A DNA stretch of 64,000 bases, taken from NCBI RefSeq assembly GCF_932526225.1, contig NC_064035.1:17659969-17723968 (forward strand). The letters are read 5' to 3'. This document shows positions 1 through 11,875 of this stretch, piece by piece. The notes under the pieces were generated by a model. That model had not been told where the DNA came from. It did not search any database and saw only the letters and a program-made list of their open reading frames with translations. Position 1 is the stretch's first letter. Every line of letters begins with the position of its first letter. The translations under genes were made by a program, and so were the position numbers. Source of the DNA: Nematostella vectensis (lineage: Eukaryota > Cnidaria > Anthozoa > Actiniaria > Edwardsiidae).

Positions 1-160
1 CAAAGAAAAAAAGGATTCTACTTCCTAATTGAAGTCTGAATTAACCCAATTCCTCTTGGCAAAAAGTTAATCTAATCCTGCACCACTTCCGCACTCTCAA
101 TGTTACTTAAGAATTCAAGAGTACCATACACTCCCCACAACAGAAGTGTTTACTGTATAC

Positions 161-3100
161 CTTCCAAAGGGACTTGATCTTCTTTCTCTTGGTCTTGTAC
201 TTGTACTTACAAAGCTCGCAGTACTGATTGCCTGACTTAGATATCCAGTTCAACACACAGTTCTGGTGAGCATACTTGACTGTCCCAGTGCATCGACATG
301 TGACCATGAGGGGTTCATCCTCATCTCCGCCATGACATATCCTACACATGAGGTTACAGCTATCATACAGCTTGCTATTCGAGCTTGGAGACGCAAGAAA
401 ACTGCACCTTGGTGAATCACTGCCTTTGGTAGAGTCTGTCTCTCTGGTATTGACTTGTAGCAAAGATTCACAGAGGGCTTCATCTGTTCTTGACATGCTG
501 CATGAGTCCCATTGAGCCAGCGGCACCTGTATGCTCATCGAGGATTCAGTGGTATGTGACGTGTTAGATGTACGCCGCAAGCTTGGTGAGGATATTACAT
601 GCGGGCCTTGATGGGAGCAAATATAGCTCAATCTGTCAATTTTTTGCATAGATATTTCTCTACATTTTGAGACATCATCAATAAAAGACCGAATGGAGCC
701 AACTTGACTGCTATTCACAGAGGCTAAGGAATGTGTCACTGATTCACATGCTCGGGCAAGATTTGTTTCACTGCCAGAAAGTAACCAACTGTGCCCTTCA
801 ACACTATCAGCTTGTTGGATTTCAGGTGGTGTCTTGTTCAGGGGTGCCTGGAACTTGAGAGAGATAAGAGGAGATGTTTGAATAAATGAGCAGTCACAAG
901 TACTACTTTTTTTCCTCTCTTTATATCAAAAGACTTGGGGCTTGATCAGACGATCCCAGACTTTCACATAGGTATTTTCGAATTTTGACCAGCCTAAAAA
1001 GCAAGTTGGTGGCAGACAACCACATACCTGTCAATTCTCCCTCATTAGGCGGGAGTCTCAAGATTTTGGACATCTTCTCCCGCTCTCCCGTGTGGAGCAC
1101 CAAATCTCCCGCTTTTTAGCAATTTTTATCGCTTCCAAAAAAAAATATTCTATAGAAAATCATCATTTTGCCTATTTTCTATTAATTTTTTTAAAACAGT
1201 TATTCCCTTCTGTAGTGCAATTTATCTAAAACCCTTGTGAGATCTATAAGTGGATTTGTTTGCGAGAGCTTTCTTTACGGCAAACGCCTGTGAGGTTATA
1301 CCCACCCCTCCCCCCAAAAAAATGAATATACCCCACCCCTCCCCCAAACAATTCTGAAGCCTTGAGATTTTCAGAGGTTGACAGGTATGCAACCAATCTG
1401 AATGTGAGAATGTTTTGATATTACTGAGCATAGCTGTCAACCCCACTCGGCCAGAATTATCGTAAAATTGGGTGAAATAACACAGGCAGACCAGGATTAG
1501 AATCAGTCCCCCCTTCAGGAAAATAAAATATAATTTGAAGTTGTGTCTTGACTGTTTTCTCAATAAAGCTAGTTACATTACTATATTAGCCTTGTGTGTT
1601 GTTCTTAAGGGGAATTGTGGCACAGAAAGGGGTTTAGTCCCTCGAGAGAAAAGTTCCCCACCAAAGAGAAGAGGGAGAGAGACAAGGCAAGCAACTTAAT
1701 TTCACCTACTCCAGCTTCGAGCGAGTTCAGCGCGAAAATAAAAAAGCTTTCAGCAAAATTCCACCGGCAGCGGCTGCAGAGATAATTTTCACAAAAGCAT
1801 AGCGAGTTTTAGAGCGATACCTCTCACACAGGCCGAGAAAATGCATTTCTAGTTCGATAAATGGAGACCTGATGATGACATGAACCAAACAGCAAGCCCA
1901 ATGGCATCTTAGGAATGCAGAAACGTTGATAAATAGCCTCCCGACCCTACCCTAGAGAACGAAAAACCTAGCCAAAACCATTTACCAACCCGCTCGTTTT
2001 AACTGTTTCCTCAATAAAGCAAGTTACATTTACTGTATTAGTCTTGTGTGTGTTTTTAAGGGGAATTGTTGTGGGTTATTTAATTGTTTTGGCTAGGTTT
2101 GTCGTTCTCTAGGGTAGGGTCAGGAGGCAATTTATCAACGTTTCTGCATTCCTAAGATGCCATGGGCTTGCTGTTTGGTTCATGTCATCATCAGGTCTCC
2201 ATTTATCGAACTAGAAATGCATTTTCTCGGCCTGTGTGAGAGGTATCGCTCTAAAACTCGCTATACTTTTGTGGAAATTATCTGTGCAGCCGCTGCCAGT
2301 GGAATTTTGCAGAAAGCTTTTTTATTTTCGCGCTGAACTCGCTCGAAGCTGGAGTAGGTGAAATTAAGTTGCTTGCCTTGTCTCTCTCTCCCTCTTCTCT
2401 TTGGTGGGGGAACTTTTCTCTCGAGGGACTAAACCCCTTTCTGTGTCACAATTCCCCTTAAGAACAACACACAAGGCTAATATAGTAATGTAACTAGCTT
2501 TATTGAGAAAACAGTCAAGAAACAACTTTAAATTATATTTTATTTTCCTGAAGGATCACAAGGGACTTATTCTAATCCTGGTCCGCCTGTGGAAGTAGAG
2601 TAAATATGAGAAAAAAACCCAAGAGAGCCAACAGGGTGAATACAGAGAATGTATGAACATTCTCACAAAAAACAGGCTTGTGATGAGGTCCAAAATCTTG
2701 TGACACCCTTTTAATGCAGGTGAGTTGACAGCAATGATGTCTTACAACTTGAGCAAGACCTTACAGGAGAAAAAATGTAGAGCATGTAAAATAATCTCAA
2801 CACAGAGGGCATGCTCGGATGGAAAGTATTTTGTTGTTGTTTAAAATTTGGTGCCCAAATATATCCTTTGCTTAGAGGACAACTTGGAACTAGTCTAAAA
2901 CAATCCAAGTTTGATCTGGTTTGAGTTCAATCTTGTTCGAGTAGACATCTCCTGTTGATAACATTTTGTTCCATGTAAAACAGAGGAAAATAACACTTAA
3001 TTCCATACAAAGAGGATAAAAATATTAATTACAACAAAGCAGAAACCCAAGAAAGGAAGCATTTGCAAAGAGCACTTCGAGAGAGCAGACAATATTTTGA

Positions 3101-3641
3101 CATGCAGTACTTATACGACACAAATTCTTCTATTAACTTAGACTATAACATTCCCGTTCTTTGGAGTGTTACTACTTGGCCGAATTGGAATCGATTAGTA
3201 CTTTATGAATCTTGACATCAACATTAGTCTGCCAAGAGAAACAAATTCGATTTTATTTGGTTTAGAAATTCAGAATGTTTACAAGACATAAGAAATAGAA
3301 AGTGGTGTCTCTCATCTTAACATCATCGGGAACTCGTTTTTATCCCTTCATAGCCTTTAATGAACCAAGAATAACAAGCGCAATAATTTAAGAGTAACTT
3401 ACTGTAATAACTTAATGGTTTCGCACCAAAAACAGTTGGCTTTCAGGGAAATAAAACGCATCATATTGTATCAAACAAAGAAAGAGTGATGATTCCCCAG
3501 AGAATACGTCTACCATTCGTCGACTCCCGCACAAATTAATTTTACATTCTCTTGGTAAAAAACATGTAAACCCACGTCCATGATAGACCTTCAACATAAA
3601 TATAACATAACAATCGAACTTACCAGTTTCCGATTGTCCAT
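161..3641 (-). CDS. MARCH-type RING-CH E3 ubiquitin ligase (5' part; 3' exons beyond left edge)
   Basis: Minus strand, two coding exons. A tiny first exon, 3641-3624, encodes six residues (MDNRKL) and ends at a GTAAGT donor. The second, 847-161, is 229 codons from a CAG acceptor to a GTATAC donor. Both junctions are phase 0. Residues about 174-219 form a complete RING-CH finger with C4HC3 spacing: Cys174, Cys177, Cys190, Cys192, His200, Cys203, Cys216, Cys219. The wording around CRICHG and YCELCKYKY is closest to MARCHF1/8. Family members are membrane E3 ligases that ubiquitinate receptors; the two transmembrane helices follow the finger and must be encoded off the left edge. The first 170 residues are Ser/Thr-rich and look disordered. 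The 2.8-kb intron carries a foldback repeat. The start is inferred from phase agreement; longer frames in the first exon do not fit phase. Confidence 0.85.
1480..2592. repeat. Foldback repeat: about 500-bp inverted arms around a 105-bp loop
   Basis: The left arm (about 1480-1978) is repeated in reverse complement at about 2084-2592 with few mismatches. Landmarks read on both arms are the AATAAAGC run near the outer part, the CTCGAGAG block, the AAAATGCATTTCTAG block and the CCTAGCCAAAAC inner end. The loop (1979-2083) contains a third, direct copy of the outer part of the left arm (about 2005-2075 resembles 1550-1622). No transposase is visible and target duplications were not found. It lies entirely in the first intron of the MARCH-type gene. 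Confidence 0.85.
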
Positions 3642-4283
3642 AGCGGCTAACAAGGTCCGAAGAGAGTCCCTTAAGAAATAGGAATGTAGATCTCAAAAGC
3701 AGACACATCGAAAGAGAAGCCATCCGCCAACTATATATCCATATCTCATCATTCACAATGGTCGTCCATCTTGCCAAGTCTCAAATAACATCCGTCATCG
3801 GCGAATTGTTTTGACGCCACGGCAGCCTAGCAAATTGCTTTCCCATACGGCCTTTAGAGCGGTTCAGAGTATCTTTGGTTAACAATAAACGTCAGGAGAA
3901 TCAGATGAGCTGGAAGTAACTAATGATGATCACCTAATGGCTTTCTTTCCGAGTTTATATTGATGCGCACCCACGGCACTCAAGAAAGAGAGCGAGTAAT
4001 TTCGGCTGACTTCAAAGTAACGCTGGCTCGCCATCGGGCGATAAGTCTTGCCTCCCTTGTGATTGGTCCAGACGAGAACAGACCAAGAGACCACAAATTG
4101 CAAAACAATCTACATGATGTGGGGCTATCTGGTGGGTTTGCAGGGCTCATTTTTCCATTATTCTATTTGACTTTTTTTGGTAAGGTTAACTTTTCGAATT
4201 TCTCTCCTTTTTTTTTAATTGGGAAATAAAGGATTTTTTCCCCGCGAAATATGCAATAATATACGCTAGCGTAGCGCCTTATA

Positions 4284-4322
4284 TACCCTGGGTACCAGAG
4301 GCAGTCTCTGGTACCCAGGGTA
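4284..4322. mobile_element. Minimal perfect hairpin of the TACCCTGG..CCAGAG family
   Basis: Seventeen bases at 4284-4300 are repeated in perfect reverse complement at 4306-4322 around a 5-base loop. The ends match those of the longer hairpins at 8608-8710 and 25027-25127, so this is probably an internally deleted or terminal-repeat-only member of the same short non-autonomous family. Confidence 0.7.
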
Positions 4323-4445
4323 CGTCTTATACTGCAACCGTTTGATTTTAAGGGGGCTGTTCGGGGTCTATGGTCGTTTATTCATTTGCTATCATTTAGA
4401 GCAAGAGACCATGATATACATCTTGTTTAGAGTTAATACCAGCTT

Positions 4446-5415
4446 GATGAATGCGTGTTCTTATTCGCGATAGATACTCAGTAGTAAAGGAATTCTCTTT
4501 TCAAGCCGGGGCCCTAGATTGGAGTCCGGGTCAGAAATTTTTAAGAGGCGTGAATACCTGGCTTTATACTGTGAGACCTCATAAAAGTACCAGCGCTGAC
4601 CCATAATACCTCTTCGGCAACACTGCTTACGCCTAGGGTACCATGCTTGCAGAGCTTTCTTCCTGTTTGTATCAACGAACACATCAAAGAAAACGAAAAC
4701 GCGAAAGAACAGAGACGCGACACGGATAAGTGAACTGATAGAAACAAACAGGAATAAAACACTGCTTGCAGGGTAAAGCAAGAGCCGACCATTTGATATC
4801 TCGGTGGGGAGGAACTTATTTCATTTCCTGCTTGAATGCTCTTTCGCGGCCAGTTGTGTTACTCGATTTTTTTTTTTTTTTAATTTCCGTGTGTTTTCTA
4901 GCCAAGGTTTCATCTAGTTTTTATGGTTTTGATGAATGCGTGTTCTTATTCGCGATAGATACTCAGTAGTAAAGGAATTCTCTTTTCAAGCCGGGGCCCT
5001 AGATTGGAGTCCGGGTCAGAAATTTTTAAGAGGCGTGAATACCTGGCTTTATACTGTGAGACCTCATAAAAGTACCAGCGCTGACCACTAATACCTCTTC
5101 GGCAACACTGCTTACGACTAGGGTACCATGCTTGCAGAGCTTTCTTCCTGTTTGTGTCAACGAACACATCAAAGAAAACGAAAACGCGAAAGAACAGAGA
5201 CGCGACACGGATAAGTGAACTGATAGAAACAAACAGGAATAAAGCTCTGCTTGCAGGGTAAAGCAAGAGCCGACCATTTGATATCTCGGTGGGGAGGAAC
5301 TTATTTCATTTCCTGCTTGAATGCTTTTTCGCGGCCAGTTGTGTTACTCGATTTTTTTTTTTTTTTTAATTTCCGTGTGTTTTCTAGCCAAGGTTTCATC
5401 TAGTTTTTATGGTTT
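4446..5415. repeat. 485-bp direct tandem duplication (two near-identical copies)
   Basis: Copy 1 is 4446-4930 and copy 2 is 4931-5415, with TTGAT at the junctions. I noted only a handful of substitutions. Each copy has a poly-T run and, on the minus strand, overlapping open frames of 106 and 83 codons that stay open in both copies. The predicted peptides show no recognised domain, so they are not called as genes. High identity suggests a recent duplication or an assembly artefact. Confidence 0.85.
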
Positions 5416-5745
5416 TGATTGGCTTCCTGGGTGTGTTTTTCGTGAATTTCAACACCAGCATCTCCCTTCCCCCTCCCCCCTTTCTCCCGGCTTAGTGTCC
5501 GTTGATTCTTTGTCTTCCTCAAGTTGACATATCCGGTCCGGCTTGTCACTCATCGCCTAAGCTCTGTAGTGCTTCCCACATTTGACCGACAAGGAGCTGT
5601 ACGTTACGCCTCTACTCTACGACTCACATTCCCTCATCACAGTGCTTATCGAGCCATAGGCTTGTGTATACTTCTTGGTTAACGCTAGTTTTATCTTGAG
5701 GACCATCTGATCAGGCGATCTTGATCTTGAAATATCAGCAGTAAT

Positions 5746-8700
5746 ATGATCAAATTTGGATTAATATCTGTTGGGGTTCTTCTCGTGGTGGTAAGTAAAA
5801 CTGAGTGCGGAATAATCCAAACCAGCAAGAATGCTTACCTGGTATTAACAAGCGACTCTTCAGCTCATCCCAGCTAGGCGATAAGTTTTTTTTTTCTTAC
5901 TTGCCGACCTAGCAACATCAAACTTCCCTGTCAACTATTCAACAAAGGTTTAATCGTACAAAATATTCAAGGTTTTTTTTGGAAGACATTTGTCAGTGAA
6001 ATACAGTCAAAAATAACGCCTCTGTTTATCAGGGATCCGTCATAGGGAGATTTATCAGTTGCGTCCCTGCGGGTCATTGCTGTTTAGAGAGTAGTGACGG
6101 CATCCAGGCCCACGCTACTCAAGAGTGCCGATTCCATAATAAGGAATGAGAGTCCCGTGTTTTTAGGGTTGTTGCAACGGATTATGAGTCACGATGCTGA
6201 CTCTTTCAAAAAATCTGCTAGCTTTTGGGATCCAATATTTCTTTGATAATTGAATTCTATCAGCGTAGTGTCAAAGTAAATTTTAATGCTTTGCTTTGTT
6301 TATAATAACAATATTTGCAGTTGCACGTTTGTTTACGTGCCCTGTGAAGATCAACCTACTTATAACTGCCTAGTGAAATGTGAGTTGCTTGTAAGGCCCC
6401 CTGCTGGGCGATCCTTCATCATGACCCATGCTGTTTATGTAAGAAGTGAGCCAAAAATGTTTACGACGTTTGTGGTTTATCCCAGGCTTGTGGACATCTG
6501 CCGGGAGCATGTTCGCAAACAGGTATGTTCATCTCCTATCAGCAACACAAGTGTAGTATTTATTATATCTTTGTTAGATCTCACCACAGTGCCTTGTTGC
6601 CTCTTCAGCATCATAAGTGTATTACTATATCTGTGTTCGATCACGGAAATTTGTGCCTCAGCGTTTGCTTTCCCTTATCAACACGTCATCTCACATACAT
6701 CCAAAAGATATATAATCTTCAAAAGCGCATCCAAGCAATGTAATAGAAAATCACCTTGATTTCTGGCCAATTCGTTAACGAACAGGGGCGGATCTAGCTT
6801 TTTGCTAAAGTGGGGGGGAGGGGGGGTTGGCTCAGTGACAAAGGGGGAAGTTTTTTTTGTTACATGTGGCTTTCTGGCAGCCCATAGGAGGGTGGGGTTA
6901 AACCCCCTAAACCCTTCCCCTAGATCCGCTACTGACTCAGCAACATTTCTCACCAAAAAGACACAAAAAACCGAACCACGAATAAAGACAGGTTTAGCTA
7001 CAAGTAGATACCTTTATTGAGGCAATATAATGAGAAATGCTGGTCTGTTTCAGGGGGGTGTTCGGATGTGGGATGCGCAAAGGGCAAGATGTGTATTGAG
7101 GAAGCCGGCAATGTGACGTCCTGTGTGTGTCCTCAAGTCTGTCTGGACGAGCGTATAACTGTGTGCAGCGTATACGTACTAGAGTTTAATAATCTTTGCG
7201 AACTGCACAAGTTTGCTTGTCGCTACGAAATACCTATTGGTGTGGCCTCCATGGGGCCTTGTGATGTACAAGGTAGGGAATTTTCAATCACACCAAAAAA
7301 AATATATCTAAGAATCTTAAAGAATCTCTCAGAAGTTATTTAAGCTAAATAATAGAGATTCAACAAAATGAGTACAAGTCAAAATAATTGAGTTTTCCAG
7401 ATGGCGACGATTTAATCTTAACAGGTAATACAAACTTGCCGCTACAACACACCACATTTTCAAGCGTCGAAAAATGCGAGAAATGTCTTCCAAGTTTCTC
7501 CGAAAAATAAATATAGAAATACAACGATAAATATTGACGGACTTATATAGTTCTATTAATCCCTGAGCAGAGAGGGCTTGCCCGCGTGCAATGTAATAAG
7601 CAGACTGCCAAAAAATGGGTATTTTCTTATTAAAGTATCTTCAAATACTATGCTTTTTTTCATAAGATACCCATGACTGCGCACCCCCCTTTAGTCTATA
7701 CAATTTCATGTATAGGGAAATGTACAACCTGCATCAAAACCTATCCGTGATTTTGCATTGCCTTAGCCCAACTTTATGCCATACGATGATTCAGCGACCA
7801 TATAAATCTACCTAAATAACAAAGTTTTAAATCAATATTCTTTATCCTAGCTCTGAGACAATCCTCAGGCCAGAATGTGTCGGAGTGTGCGAGAGACAAT
7901 CTACTTCAATTCGGAGAGCGCTACTTGGAGTGGATACTCATAAGCAGGCGGAGACTAGTTAACCGCTATTACCAAGTCAAGGAAAGCGAGAAGGGCCACA
8001 ACTTACCTCCGGATATGCGCAAAGAATTAGCTCAGGTTGGAGATGATTGTGTCAAACAGGGAGAAGCAAGAGCTGGAAGTGCACCTGTATATCATAAACG
8101 CGATCCCTGCGATCCCCACACACACAGCTTTGTCCTCAGTCCTCCCGCTTCCCTGGGTGAAACCCCTTCAGTAGAAAACACCAAGATGTCTATCACAAAT
8201 TGCGTTTCGGTTGCAGGGGTGGATACAGGGGGGGGGGGGGGGTGGATTGGATGGATATCCACCCCCCTTTTTGAATAAAAAAATTGAAAAGTCACTTTGT
8301 TAGAAGAGAATAAATGTCTGAAAGACGGGAGGTACTGTCCAATTTCCTTCGCCTTCTTGAGGTTGCTGACGCGACAAATCCAATTCAGCGTGAAGTATTG
8401 TAAGATCTAGGTAGTGACCTACCAAAAACCACTTGATCAGTTATCAGCCATCTATCCGGCCATTATCCACCCCCCATTTTGAAATCCTGGATCCGCCCCT
8501 GGGTTGGCTAAGCTGCTACAATGGTATCTCTATAAACACCCACTATACAGTGACTTTCCATACTTCCAAAATATTGATCACACAAACACTTTAGTTAAAG
8601 AATGTTTTACCCTGGCTACCGGAGACTCCAAACTTCTCTCGTCCAGCGACGATAGTGTCACTTGAGTGTCACTGGACGAGACAAGTCTGGAGGCTCTGTT

Positions 8701-9082
8701 AACCAGGGTACCAGTGGTTTATGATAGTTACTTATAATGTTGGCATAAGTTACATCTTATAAACTACATAGTTTTAAATGCTGGTTTTTGATAAATATGT
8801 CTATTGCATGAAGTTTAATTCAATAGTCGTTTTTTTTTTTCGCAGTGGGAGTTTGACAGAGTGGACTTCAATCGTGACGGAGTCCTTTCCGGTCGGGAAA
8901 TCAACTCGATCATAGGACCGCTGCTCTTTCATGAGAGGTGCATATACGGTTTTGTCATGTCCTGCGATGTGAACAAGAACTCTGTAATCGATAAACAGGA
9001 GTGGCTGTTGTGCTTTCCTGCATTTGGTGAGGACATGTTTAACTTTTATAGACCTTTTGAAAATGAAGAAATTGGGAGTTAA
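5746..9082 (+). CDS. SPARC (osteonectin) family secreted calcium-binding matrix protein
   Basis: Plus strand. Exon 5746-5790 encodes a hydrophobic start (MIKFGLISVGVLLVV) that looks like a signal peptide and ends at GTAAGT. Exon 7054-7272 encodes a follistatin-like module with a Kazal-type half, rich in Cys (GCSDVGCAKGKMC then LDERITVC and NLCELHKFAC). Exon 7851 to 8035 or 8086 starts the EC domain. The last exon, 8846-9082, holds two EF-hands, DFNRDGVLSGRE and DVNKNSVIDKQE, both with canonical ligand positions, and the disulphide pair flanking YGFVMS. SPARC binds collagen and calcium outside the cell. No Glu/Asp-rich acidic module is visible. The join between exon 1 and the follistatin exon is unsettled: an exon 6321-6371 (CTFVYVPCEDQP) ending at GTGAGT fits the follistatin exon but needs an extra upstream exon, perhaps 6033-6125, to fit exon 1. 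Confidence 0.8.
6783..6934. mobile_element. CAGGGGCGGATC-ended short element
   Basis: About 152 bp bounded by CAGGGGCGGATCTAG and its near inverse CTAGATCCGCTACTG. The ends match the family at 8214, 13692, 16706 and 18402. I could not see a 5-bp target duplication here (ACGAA versus ACTCA), so this copy may be older. It lies in a SPARC intron. Confidence 0.6.
8214..8501. mobile_element. 288-bp MITE, CAGGGG ends, 5-bp target duplication GGTTG (copy A)
   Basis: The ends are CAGGGGTGGATAC on the left and GGATCCGCCCCTG on the right, flanked by GGTTG at 8209-8213 and 8502-8506. The body is the reverse complement of the element at 18402-18696, including the stretch around the AAAACCACTTGATCAG block. 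It has no coding capacity. It lies in a SPARC intron or just past the end of the fourth exon. CAGGG ends are typical of hAT elements; a 5-bp duplication would fit the hAT5-type subgroup (inference). Confidence 0.85.
8608..8710. mobile_element. 103-bp hairpin element, TACCCTGG ends
   Basis: TACCCTGGCTACCGGAGACT on the left pairs with the right end CTCTGTTAACCAGGGTA, and the middle (CTCGTCCAG .. CTGGACGAG) is also self-complementary, so nearly the whole element folds back. It belongs to the same family as 4284-4322 and 25027-25127. It lies in the SPARC intron before the last exon. Confidence 0.7.
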
Positions 9083-11039
9083 CTCAAGGCAGGATTGAGA
9101 GTGCCTCTCTAAATACAGTTTAGAGTACAGAGTGCCTCTCTGAATACAAGTGTAGCTGACAGTAGAAGGGGTGATCATTTACGGTATAACATTCTACCTA
9201 CTGTTATCCCTTAGGGAGTGTTCAATTTTTTTTTCCGTTTCTGCAATCCTTTAGGGGGTCTCACGCTAGTGGATCATCACATCCTAATAACAACTGGACA
9301 TGGAAATGTGTTTGTTATAGTGCATAAAAGTTTAACTGTATTGTTTATTTTTATTTCATATCATTGTTACTAAATATGTTTATATAGGAGTGTTCTTCTA
9401 AAGAAAATTAAACATTTTCTTAATTTACACCCCTTTGCCAACAGTCACTTTACAGAAAAAGAAAATGGCAAATAGTTAGTTTGGGTCTCTCAGAACTTAT
9501 TATCAATACATTTAGAAGTTGAAACAAAGAAAATTTGTGGTTTTACAAACTATTTTTATGATCGTACTACGAAAGATATACCTATAAACACTGAAAGCTC
9601 CAGACCTTGATATTTTGTATCAAATTCAACAACTGTATAGAATATTTTCCCTTAGAGAAATGGCTCAAAACCTGGAGAGTTGGCGATATGAAAGCATATA
9701 ACTGCTGCAAAAGATATATATATCATTTGGTTGTCTAATATTTTCTTACTTGATCATTTTTTTTCTAAATCTGTGGTCATGTTCTCTCACGCAGGTATAA
9801 TCCGCGATTGAATGGAGCAAATGATGCAATGGAGCAAGTGGTGCAATGGTGCTTGATGCAAATGTAGCAATGACAATATAGTGTGTGCCTCTACAGGTCT
9901 CCCCATGACAGGTTCTCCAATAGGGTTGTGGATTCCAGAACCTAGTGAGTGAAATCTGGATCCTTAGTGTGTGGATTCCGGCTTACCTGTCATGGTGCGA
10001 AACAGAGTGGCTTGTTTGATGGCAATGGAAACAATGTTGAGATACACTTTGTAATGTTTTTAATTAGTTTCAAGGAAATACAAGCAAATATTTACTCTGT
10101 CACCATTTTTATTTCTGTTACAGCGAGGTCGTCTGAAACGACCGAGTGGAGACGGCAGTACTAATCAATAAAAAGCGGGCTTCTGCCAAACTATGCACGC
10201 AAGGGGAAGCTGGTCTCAATATGACCAGCTTGCTGTGCATGCATCGCATGGCAGTTTTTGTTTTAATAAAGTTGTTATTTTTTACAGTGCTTCATGTATT
10301 GAAAATCATTGTTCTGACCAGTTTCTAATGCTCGATTTTTTAGTACCATTGGGAAGGGTAAGGGGACCTTGTTAAAAAAATATTTTGATACACCTACACT
10401 GCACGTTTGATGGCACACAATAACACCTAAGATTTTTTCCTTAAACAAACGATGCCCCTAAGTAGTAGTTCATAAGAAAATGATTGAATAAAACTACAAT
10501 AAATACAAGGACAATACAAAAATATGACAATAGAGAATTGACAGTAAAAGCTCAGCTAGTACGGCTTACTCATAACTAATGGTAGTGACATATTAGAATG
10601 ACAGCACTCATACCGGATCGGTAAGCTATATTCAATAGAATTTCTGCCCCATACAATTTTTTTTTTAACTTTTACTTTGAGTCATTGTTAAACCTATAGA
10701 ATCATGTGAGTTTTGAGTATTGCACTTTTCAATCACATGAAATGGTAGGCTTGTGATTGCGAGACACATGAATGTTAGTGTATAAGATAACTGGATGCTA
10801 CATGGTGGATGCCATCTTGGGGGTATACTGAGGTTCATTGCTCAGTGGTGTACAGGGGAACTAGGACGCTTGACCTATCTCTACAAAGACATACACGTAA
10901 ACACATACACTGGAACTAGGACGATGATGACCTGGTGTCTTTAATATATCATACAGCTTCAAAGCCTTATTTTAAAATTAGAAAAAAATAAAAATAAAAA
11001 AACGCCTGGCCGCCTGCATATTTCCCTGGTCCAACCAAT

Positions 11040-11230
11040 CGATACTTCAGATAATCAATAATAATCAATATTAATTGATAAAAATCAATATCAATCAATT
11101 AATATCGGAAATCAATAGAAATTGATAACGTGAAACTGTGTGAGTGTCGATTATTATCGACTTTTATAGAAAAAGATTGAAATTATTGATTATTATTGAT
11201 AAAATTGATAAATATCGATTTCTTCCATTT
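11040..11230. repeat. ATCAATAATAATCAAT-rich patch, copy 1
   Basis: About 190 bp built from AATCAAT and ATCGAT words, self-complementary in places. A related patch lies at 11735-11875, and both contain a GTCGATTATTATCGA-like core preceded by GTGAGT. The function is unknown; the pair could be the ends of one AT-rich element of about 840 bp. Confidence 0.55.
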
Positions 11231-11734
11231 CATCGAAATGTATATCCGACATGATCAATTTTTTTACTCCAACAGTAATTTTTTTACCCCTTGGAACGAC
11301 GCAATCGGTACGGCATCTGAATCAACATTGTGTCAACCTAAATGAATTAGGGACCTTAAGCAACGACGGCTGCAACATGGAAGACAACGGCAGAAAACAA
11401 TGGACTTTGATTAAGAATTCAATAGCAGCATGTGGAAATTCATTCTGTCTGATACATTTCAGCCATTTTCCATAAAACCATGACATGAAAACTTTTAAGT
11501 TTCATGGTCAGTTTAGGACGTGGACGTTCGCACTGTAAGCTCCACTAACTACGTTCACTCCTGTAGTAATAATGTCTTTAGTTTTTTTTTATCTGTCTCT
11601 GACTATAATATTTTGCTTATTCCATTGCAATAAAATTTTTATTGATCGCCACGTGCGAAAACATCTTTTTCGATCGCGTTGTCATAGCCGTCCTCGTGGT
11701 CAGTTTTAAATATAAGAAATTCATAAAACGCGAT

Positions 11735-11875
11735 ATTAATCAATAATAATCAATATGATTTAGTACTCTTGGGCTGTGAGTATCGATTATTATCGATTTC
11801 AAATATCAATCAATAATAATCAACTGATTAATATCGATTAACATTGATCAATTCGATTAGTTTCCAATATCGATT
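11735..11875. repeat. ATCAATAATAATCAAT-rich patch, copy 2
   Basis: Shares the AATCAATAATAATCAATAT start and the GAGTATCGATTATTATCGAT core with the patch at 11040-11230. The 500 bp between them has no recognisable gene. Confidence 0.5.

Noticed and set aside
4461-5277. Four minus-strand frames in the 485-bp duplication
   Set aside because: The peptides have no recognised domain, and the frames overlap each other in different phases.
10206-10234. Hairpin as a possible small RNA gene
   Set aside because: The 9-bp stem is too short to support an RNA gene without expression data.
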